From contig NC_016946.1 in NCBI RefSeq assembly GCF_000277125.1, positions 1,550,001 through 1,614,000 on the forward strand: a stretch of DNA of 64,000 nucleotides, read 5' to 3'. Source of the DNA: Mycobacterium intracellulare ATCC 13950. Its GTDB lineage: Bacteria > Actinomycetota > Actinomycetes > Mycobacteriales > Mycobacteriaceae. A program made the translations under genes and the position numbers. Below the pieces are notes generated by a model. That model saw only the letters and a program-made list of their open reading frames with translations, made no database searches and was not told the DNA's origin. This document shows positions 18,288 through 27,700 of the stretch, in pieces; within the stretch, counting starts at the first letter, position 1, and the number at the start of each line of letters is the position of its first letter.

Positions 18288-18893
18288 ATGCGTGAGGCGG
18301 TTGACTTCCACGCGTCCCCGGGCGGCGACGTCGTCGACGCGGATGGGGACACCATCGAGTCTGATATAGACCCCACGGAGAACGCATCTACACCACGCTC
18401 CGCAGAATCGGTGTTCCACCTGCGGCCGACAATTCGCGTCTGTCTGACTATCGTCGTTGCCTTGTCTGTGTTGGTTGGATGGTTGGGATTTCGCAGCTAC
18501 CAGACGCATCAGGCGCAGATCCAGCGAAACCAATTTCTGCAAGTGGCCAGGCAGGGCGCGCTGAACCTAACTACGATCGACTGGCGGCATGCTGACACCG
18601 ATGTACAGCGCATCCTGGATGGGGCGACAGGACAGTTACACGACGATTTCGCCAAACGGTCGAAGCCGTTTATCGAGGTCGTCAAGCAAGCCAAAGCCAT
18701 CACGGTCGGTACCATCAGCTCGGCAGGGCTGGAGTCGGAGACGGCCGACACCGCCCAGGTGCTGGTGGCCATGACTGTGCAAACGTCAGACGCCGCTGCG
18801 TCTGATCAGGCGCCACGAGCATGGCGAATGCGGATCTTCGTGCAGAAGACCGACGGTCAGGTCAAAGTCTCCAACGTCGAGTTCGTGCCATGA
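18288..18893 (+). CDS. Mce-associated membrane protein 1
   Basis: A 201-residue protein of the Mas (Mce-associated) type. An acidic N-terminal cytoplasmic part is followed by one membrane helix at about residues 46-66 and an extracytoplasmic domain of NTF2-like appearance. Such genes usually sit directly after mceF and help stabilise the transporter. The ATG at 18288 follows GGACGGAG. Its stop overlaps the ATG of the second Mas gene. Confidence 0.82.
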   Translation: MREAVDFHASPGGDVVDADGDTIESDIDPTENASTPRSAESVFHLRPTIRVCLTIVVALSVLVGWLGFRSYQTHQAQIQRNQFLQVARQGALNLTTIDWRHADTDVQRILDGATGQLHDDFAKRSKPFIEVVKQAKAITVGTISSAGLESETADTAQVLVAMTVQTSDAAASDQAPRAWRMRIFVQKTDGQVKVSNVEFVP

Positions 18894-19552
18894 AGTTTCC
18901 GAAGTTGCTCCGCCGCGCGGACGATCACACCAATGTCGCCTCATCGGAGGAAGCGCCTGCCACGCCGGGCCCGACGGCGATCGCCGGGGACAAGCCGGAC
19001 ACCGATGTTGCGACTACCGAGGTCGACGAGTCAGGCGACCGTCAAAGTTCGACACCTGCGAAGCATCACATCCGCTGGGCGCGGGCGATCGTGTACGCAC
19101 TACTGCCCGGCCTCGCGCTGTCGCTGGCCGTGGCCGCAGGCTTCCTGAAGTGGCAGGGCGGCTCCGCGCGCACCGCTCAGTTGGCCGCCACGGAATCCGT
19201 GCGTACCGCCACCGAAAGCACCATCGCTCTGCTGTCGTATCGGGCCGACAGCGTGGAAAAGGACCTCGAGGCCGCCCGGAGCAGACTCACCGGCAAGTTC
19301 CTTAACGCCTACACGTCACTGACCCACGACGTAGTCATCCCGGGAGCCAAGCAGAAGCACATCTCTGCGTCGGCCACGGTGCCGGCCGCAGCGCCGATAG
19401 AGGCGACCGGCAGCCATGCCGTCGTTTTGCTGTTCGTAAACCAGACCGTCACCATCGGCCAAGATTCGCCGACCAACAGCGCCTCCAGCGTCCGAGTCAC
19501 GCTCGACAAAGTCGACGGTCGGTGGCTGATCGCTGAGTTCGATCCCATCTGA
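18890..19552 (+). CDS. Mce-associated membrane protein 2
   Basis: A 220-residue Mas protein. The first 60 residues are hydrophilic and low in complexity. One membrane helix follows (ARAIVYALLPGLALSLAVAA), then an outer domain ending in VDGRWLIAEFDPI, a common end for this family. The start overlaps the previous stop (ATGA). It is the last gene of the mce operon. No strong hairpin terminator is visible just after it. Confidence 0.82.
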   Translation: MKFPKLLRRADDHTNVASSEEAPATPGPTAIAGDKPDTDVATTEVDESGDRQSSTPAKHHIRWARAIVYALLPGLALSLAVAAGFLKWQGGSARTAQLAATESVRTATESTIALLSYRADSVEKDLEAARSRLTGKFLNAYTSLTHDVVIPGAKQKHISASATVPAAAPIEATGSHAVVLLFVNQTVTIGQDSPTNSASSVRVTLDKVDGRWLIAEFDPI

Positions 19553-19586
19553 GCCCACGGTGATGCTGCACCAATCGTTTTCCTGC

Positions 19587-19608
19587 GGATCCGCCACCAA
19601 TATGAGAA
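19587..19608 (+). repeat. 22-bp direct repeat, copy 1
   Basis: The first copy starts GGATCCGCCAC and continues into ATGAGAA. It matches the copy at 20090-20111 at 20 of 22 positions. The copies are 503 bp apart in the same orientation and flank the gene-poor junction. They might be an attachment-site or insertion scar, or two regulator sites. Confidence 0.5.
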
Positions 19609-19614
19609 TCTCAT
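19602..19614. promoter_or_regulatory. 13-bp palindrome, possible operator
   Basis: ATGAGA-A-TCTCAT has perfect 6-bp arms around one central base. It overlaps the end of the first 22-bp repeat. It lies 50 bp after the last mce-operon gene, so it is not at an obvious promoter. Confidence 0.3.
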
Positions 19615-20089
19615 TAGTCGCGCTGGGCTCCCGAGCGAGGCTCCGTCAGGCCGCGGCGCGAGTCGCGAGCCAGTGGGTGCAGGAGTCGCTGCGCCAGATC
19701 GGCTTCGCTATGTAGTGGGCCCAGGGGGCGAGGCACTCTACATCGACCGTCATGATTTTCCGACCGGACGAATTTGGGAGCGAGGGGCGTCGGAGTCAGC
19801 GCAAACTACCGATAGTCTGACTCGGCCTCGGAGATAAGCGCCCGGGTCATTTACCCCCCTCGGGCCAAACTCGTTGATACGCAGTGTGTTAGGCCCCGGC
19901 TGACACCGACACGACGCGTAATGTCCTAAAGCGCTGTCACAGCGACACTTTCGTGTCACCCAACGTGTCATCTTAACAATTGGAATCCTTCGGCGGGCAC
20001 GATTTAGCGAAATCGTTGTCCCGGCGGCCGTTGCGATACGAAACCAAGCCAGGTCGCGCATTGAAATTCAACACAACCCTCTGGTTTTA

Positions 20090-20111
20090 GGATCCGCCAC
20101 GAAGATGAGAA
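20090..20111 (+). repeat. 22-bp direct repeat, copy 2
   Basis: The second copy of the element at 19587-19608, with differences at two positions. It lies about 130 bp past the end of the glcD-like gene, near the boundary of the conserved core. Confidence 0.5.
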
Positions 20112-20241
20112 CAATATGTCCGCCATTTCCATGAGAATTCTAGAGACCTGCATGTCAGGGCATCGCCGTCCGCCACGCAGCTTGAGAACCTACAGCCGTC
20201 GACATCGATTTCCCGGCCGGCCGGGCGCTCGACAGCCAGAA

Positions 20242-21609
20242 CTAAATGCCCGACCCGGGGTTGAGGATGCCCTGCGGATCCAGCGCCTGCTTGATGCGCC
20301 GGTTCAGGTCCATCACCTCGGGCCCGAGATAGCCGGCCAGCCAGGGCCGCTTCAACCGGCCCACCCCGTGCTCGCCGGTGATCGTGCCGCCGAGACCGAC
20401 GGCCAGGTCCATGATCTCGCCGAATGCCAGGTGGGCGCGTTCGGTCATGTCGGCATCGGCGGGGTCGTAGACGATCAACGGGTGGGTGTTGCCGTCGCCG
20501 GCGTGGGCGATCACCGAGATCATCAGGTCGCGCTCGGCGGCGATGCCGGCGATCCCGGTGACCAGCCGGCCCAGCGCCGGAAGCGGCACGCCGACGTCCT
20601 CGAGCAACAGCGATCCCTTGGCTTCGACGGCCGGGATGCAAAACCGCCGCGCGACGACGAACGCCTCGCCCTCGTCGGGATCGTCGGTCGAAAATACCTC
20701 CGTCGCAGCGTTTTCCGCGAAGACCTTGGCCATGATCTCGGCGTCCTCGCTGCCGGCGCGGCCGCGCTCGTCGGACCCGGCCACCAGCATGGCCGCCGCC
20801 CCGCGGTCCAGGTCCATGCGCAGGGTGTCCTCGACGGCGTTGATCGCCACCGAGTCCATGAACTCCAGCATCGAGGGGCGAAGCCGGGCGGTGACCCCGA
20901 GCACCGCGTCGACCGCGTCCTGCACCGAGGCGAAGGTGGCGACGACGACGCTGGACGCGTTCTGCTTGGGTACCAGCCGCAGCGTCACCTCCGTGACGAC
21001 GCCCAGCGTGCCTTCGCTGCCGACGAAGAGTTTGGTCAGCGACAGGCCCGCGACGTCCTTGAGCCGCGGCCCGCCCAGCCGGACCGCGGTCCCGTCGGCC
21101 AGCACCACTTGCATGCCCAGCACATAGTCGGTGGTGACGCCGTACTTCACGCAGCACAGCCCCCCGGCGTTGGTGGCGATGTTGCCGCCGATGCTGCAGA
21201 TCTCGAACGAGGACGGATCCGGCGGATACCACAGGCCGTGTTCGGCGGCGGCCTTTTTCACCTCGGCGTTGAACAGCCCGGGCTGGCATACGGCGGTCCG
21301 CGTCACCGGGTCGACCGAGATGTCGCGCATCTTCTCGGTCGAGAGCACGATGCAGTTGTCCAGGGCGGTCGCCCCGCCGGACAGGCCGCTCCCGGCGCCC
21401 CGGGGCACGACGGGCACCCTGTTAGCGGTGGCCCAGCGCAGCACGGTCTGCACCTCTTCGGTGCGCCGCGGTCGCACCACGGCCAGCGGTTTGCCGGCCG
21501 ACGGGTCGAACGCGCGGTCCTGGCGATAGCCCTCGGTCACGGTGGGATCGGTGACGACCATCCCGTCGGGCAGGTCGGCGATCAGGCTGGCCAGGGCGTC
21601 AGAGCTCAC
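20242..21609 (-). CDS. FAD-linked oxidase, GlcD/D-lactate dehydrogenase type (Rv1257c-like)
   Basis: A 455-residue flavoprotein with the PCMH-type FAD-binding domain at about 35-215, including VVPRGAGSGLSGGATAL, and the FAD-oxidase C-terminal domain from about 220. The motif VIAHAGDGNTHP near residue 370 and TGEHGVGRLKRPWL near 410 are typical of glycolate oxidase subunit D and D-2-hydroxyacid dehydrogenases. It oxidises a 2-hydroxy acid with electrons passed to FAD. The GTG at 21609 begins the natural N-terminus (SSDALASLIADLPDG); a much longer upstream reading runs into udgB and is not used. It is divergent from udgB. Confidence 0.9.
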   Translation of the reverse strand: MSSDALASLIADLPDGMVVTDPTVTEGYRQDRAFDPSAGKPLAVVRPRRTEEVQTVLRWATANRVPVVPRGAGSGLSGGATALDNCIVLSTEKMRDISVDPVTRTAVCQPGLFNAEVKKAAAEHGLWYPPDPSSFEICSIGGNIATNAGGLCCVKYGVTTDYVLGMQVVLADGTAVRLGGPRLKDVAGLSLTKLFVGSEGTLGVVTEVTLRLVPKQNASSVVVATFASVQDAVDAVLGVTARLRPSMLEFMDSVAINAVEDTLRMDLDRGAAAMLVAGSDERGRAGSEDAEIMAKVFAENAATEVFSTDDPDEGEAFVVARRFCIPAVEAKGSLLLEDVGVPLPALGRLVTGIAGIAAERDLMISVIAHAGDGNTHPLIVYDPADADMTERAHLAFGEIMDLAVGLGGTITGEHGVGRLKRPWLAGYLGPEVMDLNRRIKQALDPQGILNPGSGI

Positions 21610-21675
21610 GGCCCGATAGTAAGCCGCGTGTCGCGGCCCCGGACGGCGCCCGGGTCTGCACGATGTGGCCACTGA

Positions 21676-22512
21676 ATGCAGGATGTTCATGTGCTCGACC
21701 ACCCGCGTACCGGCCAGCCGTTCGACTCTCCGGTTGGCGCGGGCACCGGATGGCCGGGTGACCCGGCCACGCCGCAGACCCCGGTGGCGGCCGATGCCGC
21801 TCGGGTCGTCGCCCTCGCGGAACAGGCCACCTCGATCCCCGAGCTCGACGCCCTGGTCAGCGTGTGCCGGGCCTGTCCGCGGCTGGTCGACTGGCGCGAG
21901 GAGGTGGCGAGGGTCAAACGGCGGGCCTTCGCCGACCAACCGTATTGGGGCCGGCCCGTACCCAGCTGGGGAGCGGCGCGGCCGCGGCTGCTCATCGTCG
22001 GGCTGGCGCCCGCCGCCCACGGCGCCAACCGCACCGGCCGGATGTTCACCGGCGACCGCTCGGGCGACCAGTTGTACGCGGCGCTGTACCGGGCCGGCCT
22101 GGTGAACCAACCGACCAGCGTCGACGCCGCGGATGGGTTGCGGACCAACCAGATTCGCATCGTCGCGCCGGTGCGGTGTGCGCCTCCGGCCAACGCCCCG
22201 ACCCCCGCCGAGCGGGACACCTGCTGGCCCTGGCTGCAGGCCGAATGGCAGCTGGTGGCCGACCACGTCCGCGTGGTCGTGGCCCTCGGCGGATTCGGCT
22301 GGCAGATCGCGCTGCGACTGCCGGGCACCTCCGGTAGAGCAGCGAGACCCAAGCCCCGGTTCGGCCACGGCGCCGTTGCCGACCTCGCCCCCGGGGTGCG
22401 GTTGCTCGGCTGCTACCACCCGAGCCAGCAAAACATGTTCACCGGTAGGTTGACACCGGCAATGCTCGACGACATCTTCCGCGACGCGAAAGAACTGGCA
22501 GGGATCAAGTGA
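21676..22512 (+). CDS. udgB: Uracil-DNA glycosylase, family 5 (UdgB)
   Basis: A 278-residue type-5 uracil-DNA glycosylase. Cys64, Cys67, Cys168 and Cys183 fit the four ligands of the [4Fe-4S] cluster. Motif A is [13 protein letters not shown] (109-121) and lacks the catalytic Asp of family 1, as expected; motif B is [10 protein letters not shown]. It removes uracil, hypoxanthine and similar bases from double-stranded DNA. The N-terminus ([10 protein letters not shown]) matches the M. tuberculosis Rv1259 type. The stop overlaps the next gene's GTG by four bases. Confidence 0.95.
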   Translation: MQDVHVLDHPRTGQPFDSPVGAGTGWPGDPATPQTPVAADAARVVALAEQATSIPELDALVSVCRACPRLVDWREEVARVKRRAFADQPYWGRPVPSWGAARPRLLIVGLAPAAHGANRTGRMFTGDRSGDQLYAALYRAGLVNQPTSVDAADGLRTNQIRIVAPVRCAPPANAPTPAERDTCWPWLQAEWQLVADHVRVVVALGGFGWQIALRLPGTSGRAARPKPRFGHGAVADLAPGVRLLGCYHPSQQNMFTGRLTPAMLDDIFRDAKELAGIK

Positions 22513-23639
22513 GCGAGATTCTCGTTTCCGGCGCCAGCGTGGCGGGCACGGCGGCCGCGTTTTGGCTTGGGCGGCACGGCCATTCGGTGACCGTGGTGGA
22601 GCGCCATACCGGGCCGCGGCCGGGCGGCCAGGCGATCGACGTTCGCGGCCCGGCGCTGACCGTGCTCGACCGCATGGGGCTGCTGGCCGCCGCCGAGAAG
22701 CGCAAGACGCAAATCCGCGGCTCCTCCGTGGTCGACCGTGACGGCAATGAACTGTCGCGCGACACCGAATCGACACCCACCGGCGGGCGCATCGACAGCC
22801 CCGACATCGAACTGCTGCGCGACGACTTGGTCGAATTGCTTTACGGCGCAAGCCAATGGACGACCGATTACCTATTCGACGACACCATCACCGCGTTGGA
22901 GGCCGATGGTGCGGCCGTTCGCGTCACCTTCGAGCGTGCCGCACCACGGGAATTCGACCTCGTCGTCGGCGCCGACGGATTGCATTCCAACGTGCGGCGA
23001 TTGGTGTTCGGGCCGGAGGAGGATTTCATCGAACGGCTGGGCACGCACGCGGCGATCTTCACCGTGCCCAATTTCTTGGACCTGGACCACTGGCAGATGT
23101 GGCACTACGGCGACTCCACCATGGCGGGGATCTACAGCGCGCGTCACAACGCCGAGGCCCGGGCCATGTTGGGTTTCATGGACCCGGAGCTGCGGATCGA
23201 CTACCGCGACACCGAAGCCCAGTTCGCCGAGCTGGAGCGGCGGATGGCCGGGGAAGGATGGGTTCGCCCCCAACTGCTGGAGTACATGCGGACCGCACCG
23301 GACTTCTACTTCGACGAGATGTCGCAGATCAAGATGGACCGCTGGTCGCACGGCCGCGTGGTACTGGTCGGGGACGCCGGGTACTGCTGCTCGCCGCTGT
23401 CGGGACAGGGCACCAGCGTCGCGCTGCTGGGCGCCTACGTCCTCGCCGGCGAGCTTAAGTCCGCCACCTCGGACGGGACCGCCGACCACGAGCGCGGATT
23501 CGCCAACTACCACCGCGAATTCGCCGACTACGTGCAGCGCAATCAATGGCTGGTCGTGGACAACATTCCCGGCGGCGCACCGATACCGCAGGAGGTGTTC
23601 GACCGCATCGTCTCCTCGATCACCCTCAAGGACTACTAG
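22509..23639 (+). CDS. FAD-dependent monooxygenase (Rv1260-like)
   Basis: A 376-residue aromatic-hydroxylase-type flavoprotein. The FAD-binding Rossmann start is [20 protein letters not shown] with Glu at the end of beta2 (VVER). The second FAD motif [20 protein letters not shown] is near residue 285. It is likely an NAD(P)H-dependent hydroxylase, substrate unknown. The GTG start overlaps the udgB stop, so the two genes are translationally coupled, an arrangement also found in M. tuberculosis. Confidence 0.88.
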   Translation: MSEILVSGASVAGTAAAFWLGRHGHSVTVVERHTGPRPGGQAIDVRGPALTVLDRMGLLAAAEKRKTQIRGSSVVDRDGNELSRDTESTPTGGRIDSPDIELLRDDLVELLYGASQWTTDYLFDDTITALEADGAAVRVTFERAAPREFDLVVGADGLHSNVRRLVFGPEEDFIERLGTHAAIFTVPNFLDLDHWQMWHYGDSTMAGIYSARHNAEARAMLGFMDPELRIDYRDTEAQFAELERRMAGEGWVRPQLLEYMRTAPDFYFDEMSQIKMDRWSHGRVVLVGDAGYCCSPLSGQGTSVALLGAYVLAGELKSATSDGTADHERGFANYHREFADYVQRNQWLVVDNIPGGAPIPQEVFDRIVSSITLKDY

Positions 23640-23686
23640 GGCCGGGGTTCGGGAACGTTTGCCGGCCCGCGCACGTTGACGCCATC

Positions 23687-24718
23687 GTGCGTCTTTCCGT
23701 CCTTGATCTCATCCCGGTGCGCACCGACCAGACGACCGGCGACGCCCTGGCGGCCACCGTGCAGCTGGCGCAGGCCGCGGATCGGTTGGGTTTTACCCGC
23801 TACTGGGTCGCCGAGCACCACAACATGCCTTCCGTCGGTGCCACCAGCCCGCCGGTGGTCCTCGCCTATCTGGCACCACAGACCTCGCAGCTACGGCTCG
23901 GCTCGGGTGGGGTGATGCTGCCCAACCACGCGCCGCTCGCGGTGGCCGAACAGTTCGCGCTGCTGGAAGCGGCCGCCCCCGGACGCATCGACCTCGGCAT
24001 CGGCCGGGCGCCGGGATCCGACCCCGTGACCTCCTACGCGCTGCGGGGCGGGCAGGACGGCCGGGACATCGAGAACTTCCCCGAATACCTCGACGACGTG
24101 GCGGCGCTGATGAGCGCGCGCGGCGTGCGGGTTCCGCTGCGCTCGGGCGACTACACGCTCAAGGCCACCCCGGCCGCCGCGACCGAACCGCGGCTGTGGC
24201 TGCTGGGTTCGTCGATGTATTCGGCGCATTTGGCCGCCGCCAAGGGGCTGCCGTACGTGTTCGCACATCACTTCTCCGGCAAGGGAACCGAAGAGGCGCT
24301 CGAGGTGTACCGCGCCCGATTCACGCCCAGCGCGTTTGCCGCCGAGCCGCGGACGTTTCTGACGGTCAACGCCGCGGTGGCCGAAACCCAGCAGGAGGCA
24401 ACGGCGTTGATGCTGCCCAACCTGCAGATGATGGCCAGGCTGCGGACCGGGCAGCCACTCGGGCCGGTGCCGCTGGTGGAGGAGGCGGCGGTGGCCGAGT
24501 TGACCGGACAGCAGCAGGCGATCGTCGACAGTGGTCTGCGACGCGCCGTCCTGGGGACGCCGGCGGAGGCCGCCGAGCAGATCCGCGCGCTCGCCGAACA
24601 CTTCGGCGTCGACGAGGTGATGGTGAACCCGGTGGCCTCGGCCCGCCGCGGCACCGACCCGGACACCGCACCGGCGCGCGTCGCGACGCTGGAGCTGTTG
24701 GCCAAAGAGCTGTTCTGA
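23687..24718 (+). CDS. LLM-class flavin-dependent oxidoreductase
   Basis: A 343-residue luciferase-like monooxygenase. The start VRLSVLDLIPVRTDQTTGDA, the YWVAEHHNMPSVG block and GRIDLGIGRAPG are typical of the LLM family that lacks the cofactor F420 signature and probably uses FMN. The GTG at 23687 gives the family start. It has no counterpart next to udgB in M. tuberculosis as I recall. It ends seven bases before the stop of the convergent GGDEF/EAL gene. Confidence 0.85.
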   Translation: MRLSVLDLIPVRTDQTTGDALAATVQLAQAADRLGFTRYWVAEHHNMPSVGATSPPVVLAYLAPQTSQLRLGSGGVMLPNHAPLAVAEQFALLEAAAPGRIDLGIGRAPGSDPVTSYALRGGQDGRDIENFPEYLDDVAALMSARGVRVPLRSGDYTLKATPAAATEPRLWLLGSSMYSAHLAAAKGLPYVFAHHFSGKGTEEALEVYRARFTPSAFAAEPRTFLTVNAAVAETQQEATALMLPNLQMMARLRTGQPLGPVPLVEEAAVAELTGQQQAIVDSGLRRAVLGTPAEAAEQIRALAEHFGVDEVMVNPVASARRGTDPDTAPARVATLELLAKELF

Positions 24719-24725
24719 GTCCCGC

Positions 24726-27700
24726 TCACGCCCGCCGGTGGGACTGGCTGGTGTGGGGTTCGGGTGTGTGGTTGGCGATCCAGTTGCGCAACTCGTCCGG
24801 CGGCAACGGCGCGGTGTGCACGTAACCCTGGGTGATCATGCAGCCGTACCGGTGCAGCGCGTCCAGGGTGCCCTTGTTCTCGACACCCTCGGCGACGAGG
24901 TCGGCGCCCAGGTTGTGGGCGAGCGCCACCGTGGACCGCACGATCGCGACCGATCGTGCGTCGTGATCCAGGCGGGTTACGAAAATCCGGTCGAGTTTGA
25001 GCTCGTCGACCGAAACCTCTTGCAGCCGGGCCAATGACGACCAGCCGGTGCCGTAGTCGTCGAGCGATATGCGAATTCCCAAGCGTTGCAAGGCGGCGAC
25101 GGTGTTGCGGGATCGCGCGGAATCCACCAGCGCGCTCTCGGTGATCTCGAGGATGAGCGCGTCCGCGGGCAGGTCATAATTCGCGAGCAGCCGCTCGACG
25201 GTGCCGACGAGCTCGATGTCGAGCAGGTTGGTCGTCGACAGGTTCACCGCGACGGTGAGCGTGATGCCCTGCTCACGCCAGCACCGGACCTGTTTCAGCG
25301 CCATGCTCAGGGTGCGGTTGGAGATCTTGCGCATCAGTCCGGCGCGCTCGGCGACGGGCAAGACCTCTTCCGGCAGCAGCGTTCCGCGGGTGGGGTGCTG
25401 CCAGCGCAGCACCGCCTCGACGCTGTGAACGCTGCCGTCGCGCCCGTCGATCTTGGGCTGGTAGTGCAATTTCAGTTCGTCGGTGTCGAACAGTGCCGTA
25501 CGCAGGTCCTCGATGAGGTTGGGGTCGTTGTTCCGATAAACCTCGAAGGACGAGTCGTAGACCGCGATCTTGCTGCGGGCGGATTCGGCGTGCGCCATCG
25601 CGGTTTCGGCGCGGCCCAGCAGCTCTTGCGGGTGGTCGCAGTGGTCGGGACACAGCGCGATGGCGATGCGGCCTTCGACCTGCACGGTGATCGGATCCAA
25701 CGCGATCGGCTCACTCAACGCTTCCAGCAGCCGGCCCGCCTGAGCGCTGGCGGCGGTCAGGTTGGCCCCGTCCGCGAGCAGCACGGCGAATTGGTCATCA
25801 CCGACCCGCGCCAGCATGTCGTCGCGACGGACGCTGCCGGACAAGCGGTTTGCGATGTGGCACAGCAACTCATCGCCGAAGTGGCGGCCGATCGAGTCGG
25901 TGATCTCGTGAAAATCGCTCAGGCTCAACAGCAACAGAGCCCGCCGCGCGCGCGCTCTGCCCGGAATCGACGTCGGCCCCGGCGCCGTGGTGGGCAACGC
26001 GGTGAGGGCGCTGGCCAGCGAGTGCCGGTTGGGCAGCGCGGTCAACTCGTCGGTCATGGCGTGCTTGGCGTTCGTGTGCAACAGGCTCACGTCCCGGAAG
26101 GTGAGCGAGAATCGCGCGGTCGCCACGACCAGGCTCAACGCCGCCAGGGTGGCGGCCGGCCGCGAATGATGAGCCAGGACGATGACTCCCAGCGCGACAA
26201 CCGATGTCGTCACCGGGGTGACATACGGGCTGAATCGGTGTCTGGGCACTGGCGCCGTCGGCGACGAGGGGGACCAGCTGGCCATCGCGATGAGCAACGA
26301 CGACGCCGGCCAGCAGGCATCCAGCAAGGTGCCGACCCGATAGGAGCCCGCCGTCGTCTGGAACAGGTACGCTACGTCCGCCACCGCAAACACGACCAGT
26401 CCGGTCATCAGCAGCGCCCAGCGAAAGTCATTGCGCCAACCGAGTATTGGCAGCATGCCGGCGGCCAGGGCCAGGAGCACCAGGTCAATCCAGGGGTAGA
26501 CCAATCCCATCCACACCGTCGCGGGCGTGCGTGACGTCGCCGCCCGCATGGGGCCCTCCGTCACGGCCGCGGCCACCGCCGCCAGCGTCAGGGCGCACAC
26601 CAGCGAGTCGAGCTGAATCGGGATCGGCAACCGCTTGAACCGTGCCCGCATGAGCAGCAGCAGCCCGGCGTACACCAGCGGGTAGTACGCCAGGTACACC
26701 GGGTCGGCCACCGACGGGGAGCGACCGTTGGGCACAAACAACGCGTAGACGATGTCGCCCGCGGCCGAGAACGCCATCCCGGCGGCGATCAGTGACCACG
26801 CCAACCGGTCCGCCGAGACGCGGTACGCGCGAAGGACAACCAGACCGGCGGCCAACACGGTCAGCGCCGAATACAGCGTCGTGGCGGAGAACATGCCGTG
26901 TCCCGCGTCCGGATGCGCGACGCTGGACGCGGCGAAGGCGATCACGCCGACCGCCAGCACCGCGAAGCCCACCCGGATACCCCTCGGTGGCCGAGGGGCA
27001 TCGTCCCCGACATCGCCGGAGGGCGAGTTCGTGGTCGGTGTCGCGAGGTCGGAAACGGGCGGTGACGCCTGCGGCGTCGCGACACCGCCGCCGCCATCGA
27101 CCGGCGGCGCCACGTCGGATTCCCCGGAATCGGGAGACGCCGGGAACGCGTACGGCAACGGCAGGTCGGGCATGAAGCTGCGGATGCATTGCCCGCCTTC
27201 GCGTTTGGCGGCGTACATGGCGAGGTCGGCGTGCCTCAGCAGCTGGTCGACCGTGCAGGCCGATGCGCCGGTGCACACCGTGAATCCGATGCTGGGCCGG
27301 ACCATGATCGGAATGCCGTCGATCAGGATGGCCCCGGTGAACGCGTCGAGGATCCGGTGCGCGGCCGCCTGCGATTCTTGGACGGAAGCCTCGATGACCG
27401 CCGCGAATTCGTCGCCGCCGAGCCGGGCGATGGTCCCGCTTTCCCCCAACGCCGCGGTGAGCCGCCCGGCCACCCTGACCAAAAGCTCGTCGCCGGCCGG
27501 ATGGCCCAGGGCGTCGTTGACCGACTTGAAGTTGTCGAGGTCCAGGCACAGCACCGCGATGGGCATGCCGTTGGGATGCCGGCGCGCGACGGCCTGTTCC
27601 AGGCGCTGCAGGAACAGGGCGCGATTGGCCAGACCGGTCAGGTTGTCGCGAAACGCCTCGCGCGCGACCTCCGACAACAAATTCTGGTTGTCGACCAGGA

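Larger units (their letters stand above)
19553..20241. other. Gene-poor junction between mce operon and conserved core
   Basis: No convincing gene is seen in this 689-bp stretch, only a 35-codon frame on the - strand (19646-19753). It holds a 22-bp element present twice (19587-19608 and 20090-20111), the palindrome at 19602-19614, CGTGTCA repeated at 19952-19958 and 19964-19970, and CGATTT-AGCG-AAATCG at 20000-20015. The base composition is mixed and less GC-rich than the flanks. From 20242 on, gene order follows the conserved mycobacterial core. Confidence 0.6.

Noticed and set aside
19750..20061. 103-codon frame on the - strand in the junction
   Set aside because: Arg/Cys-rich composition without motifs and covering the palindromes; looks like chance.
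20087..21289. 400-codon Arg/Gly-rich frame overlapping the glcD-like gene
   Set aside because: Alternative frame of a gene with all GlcD motifs in its own frame.
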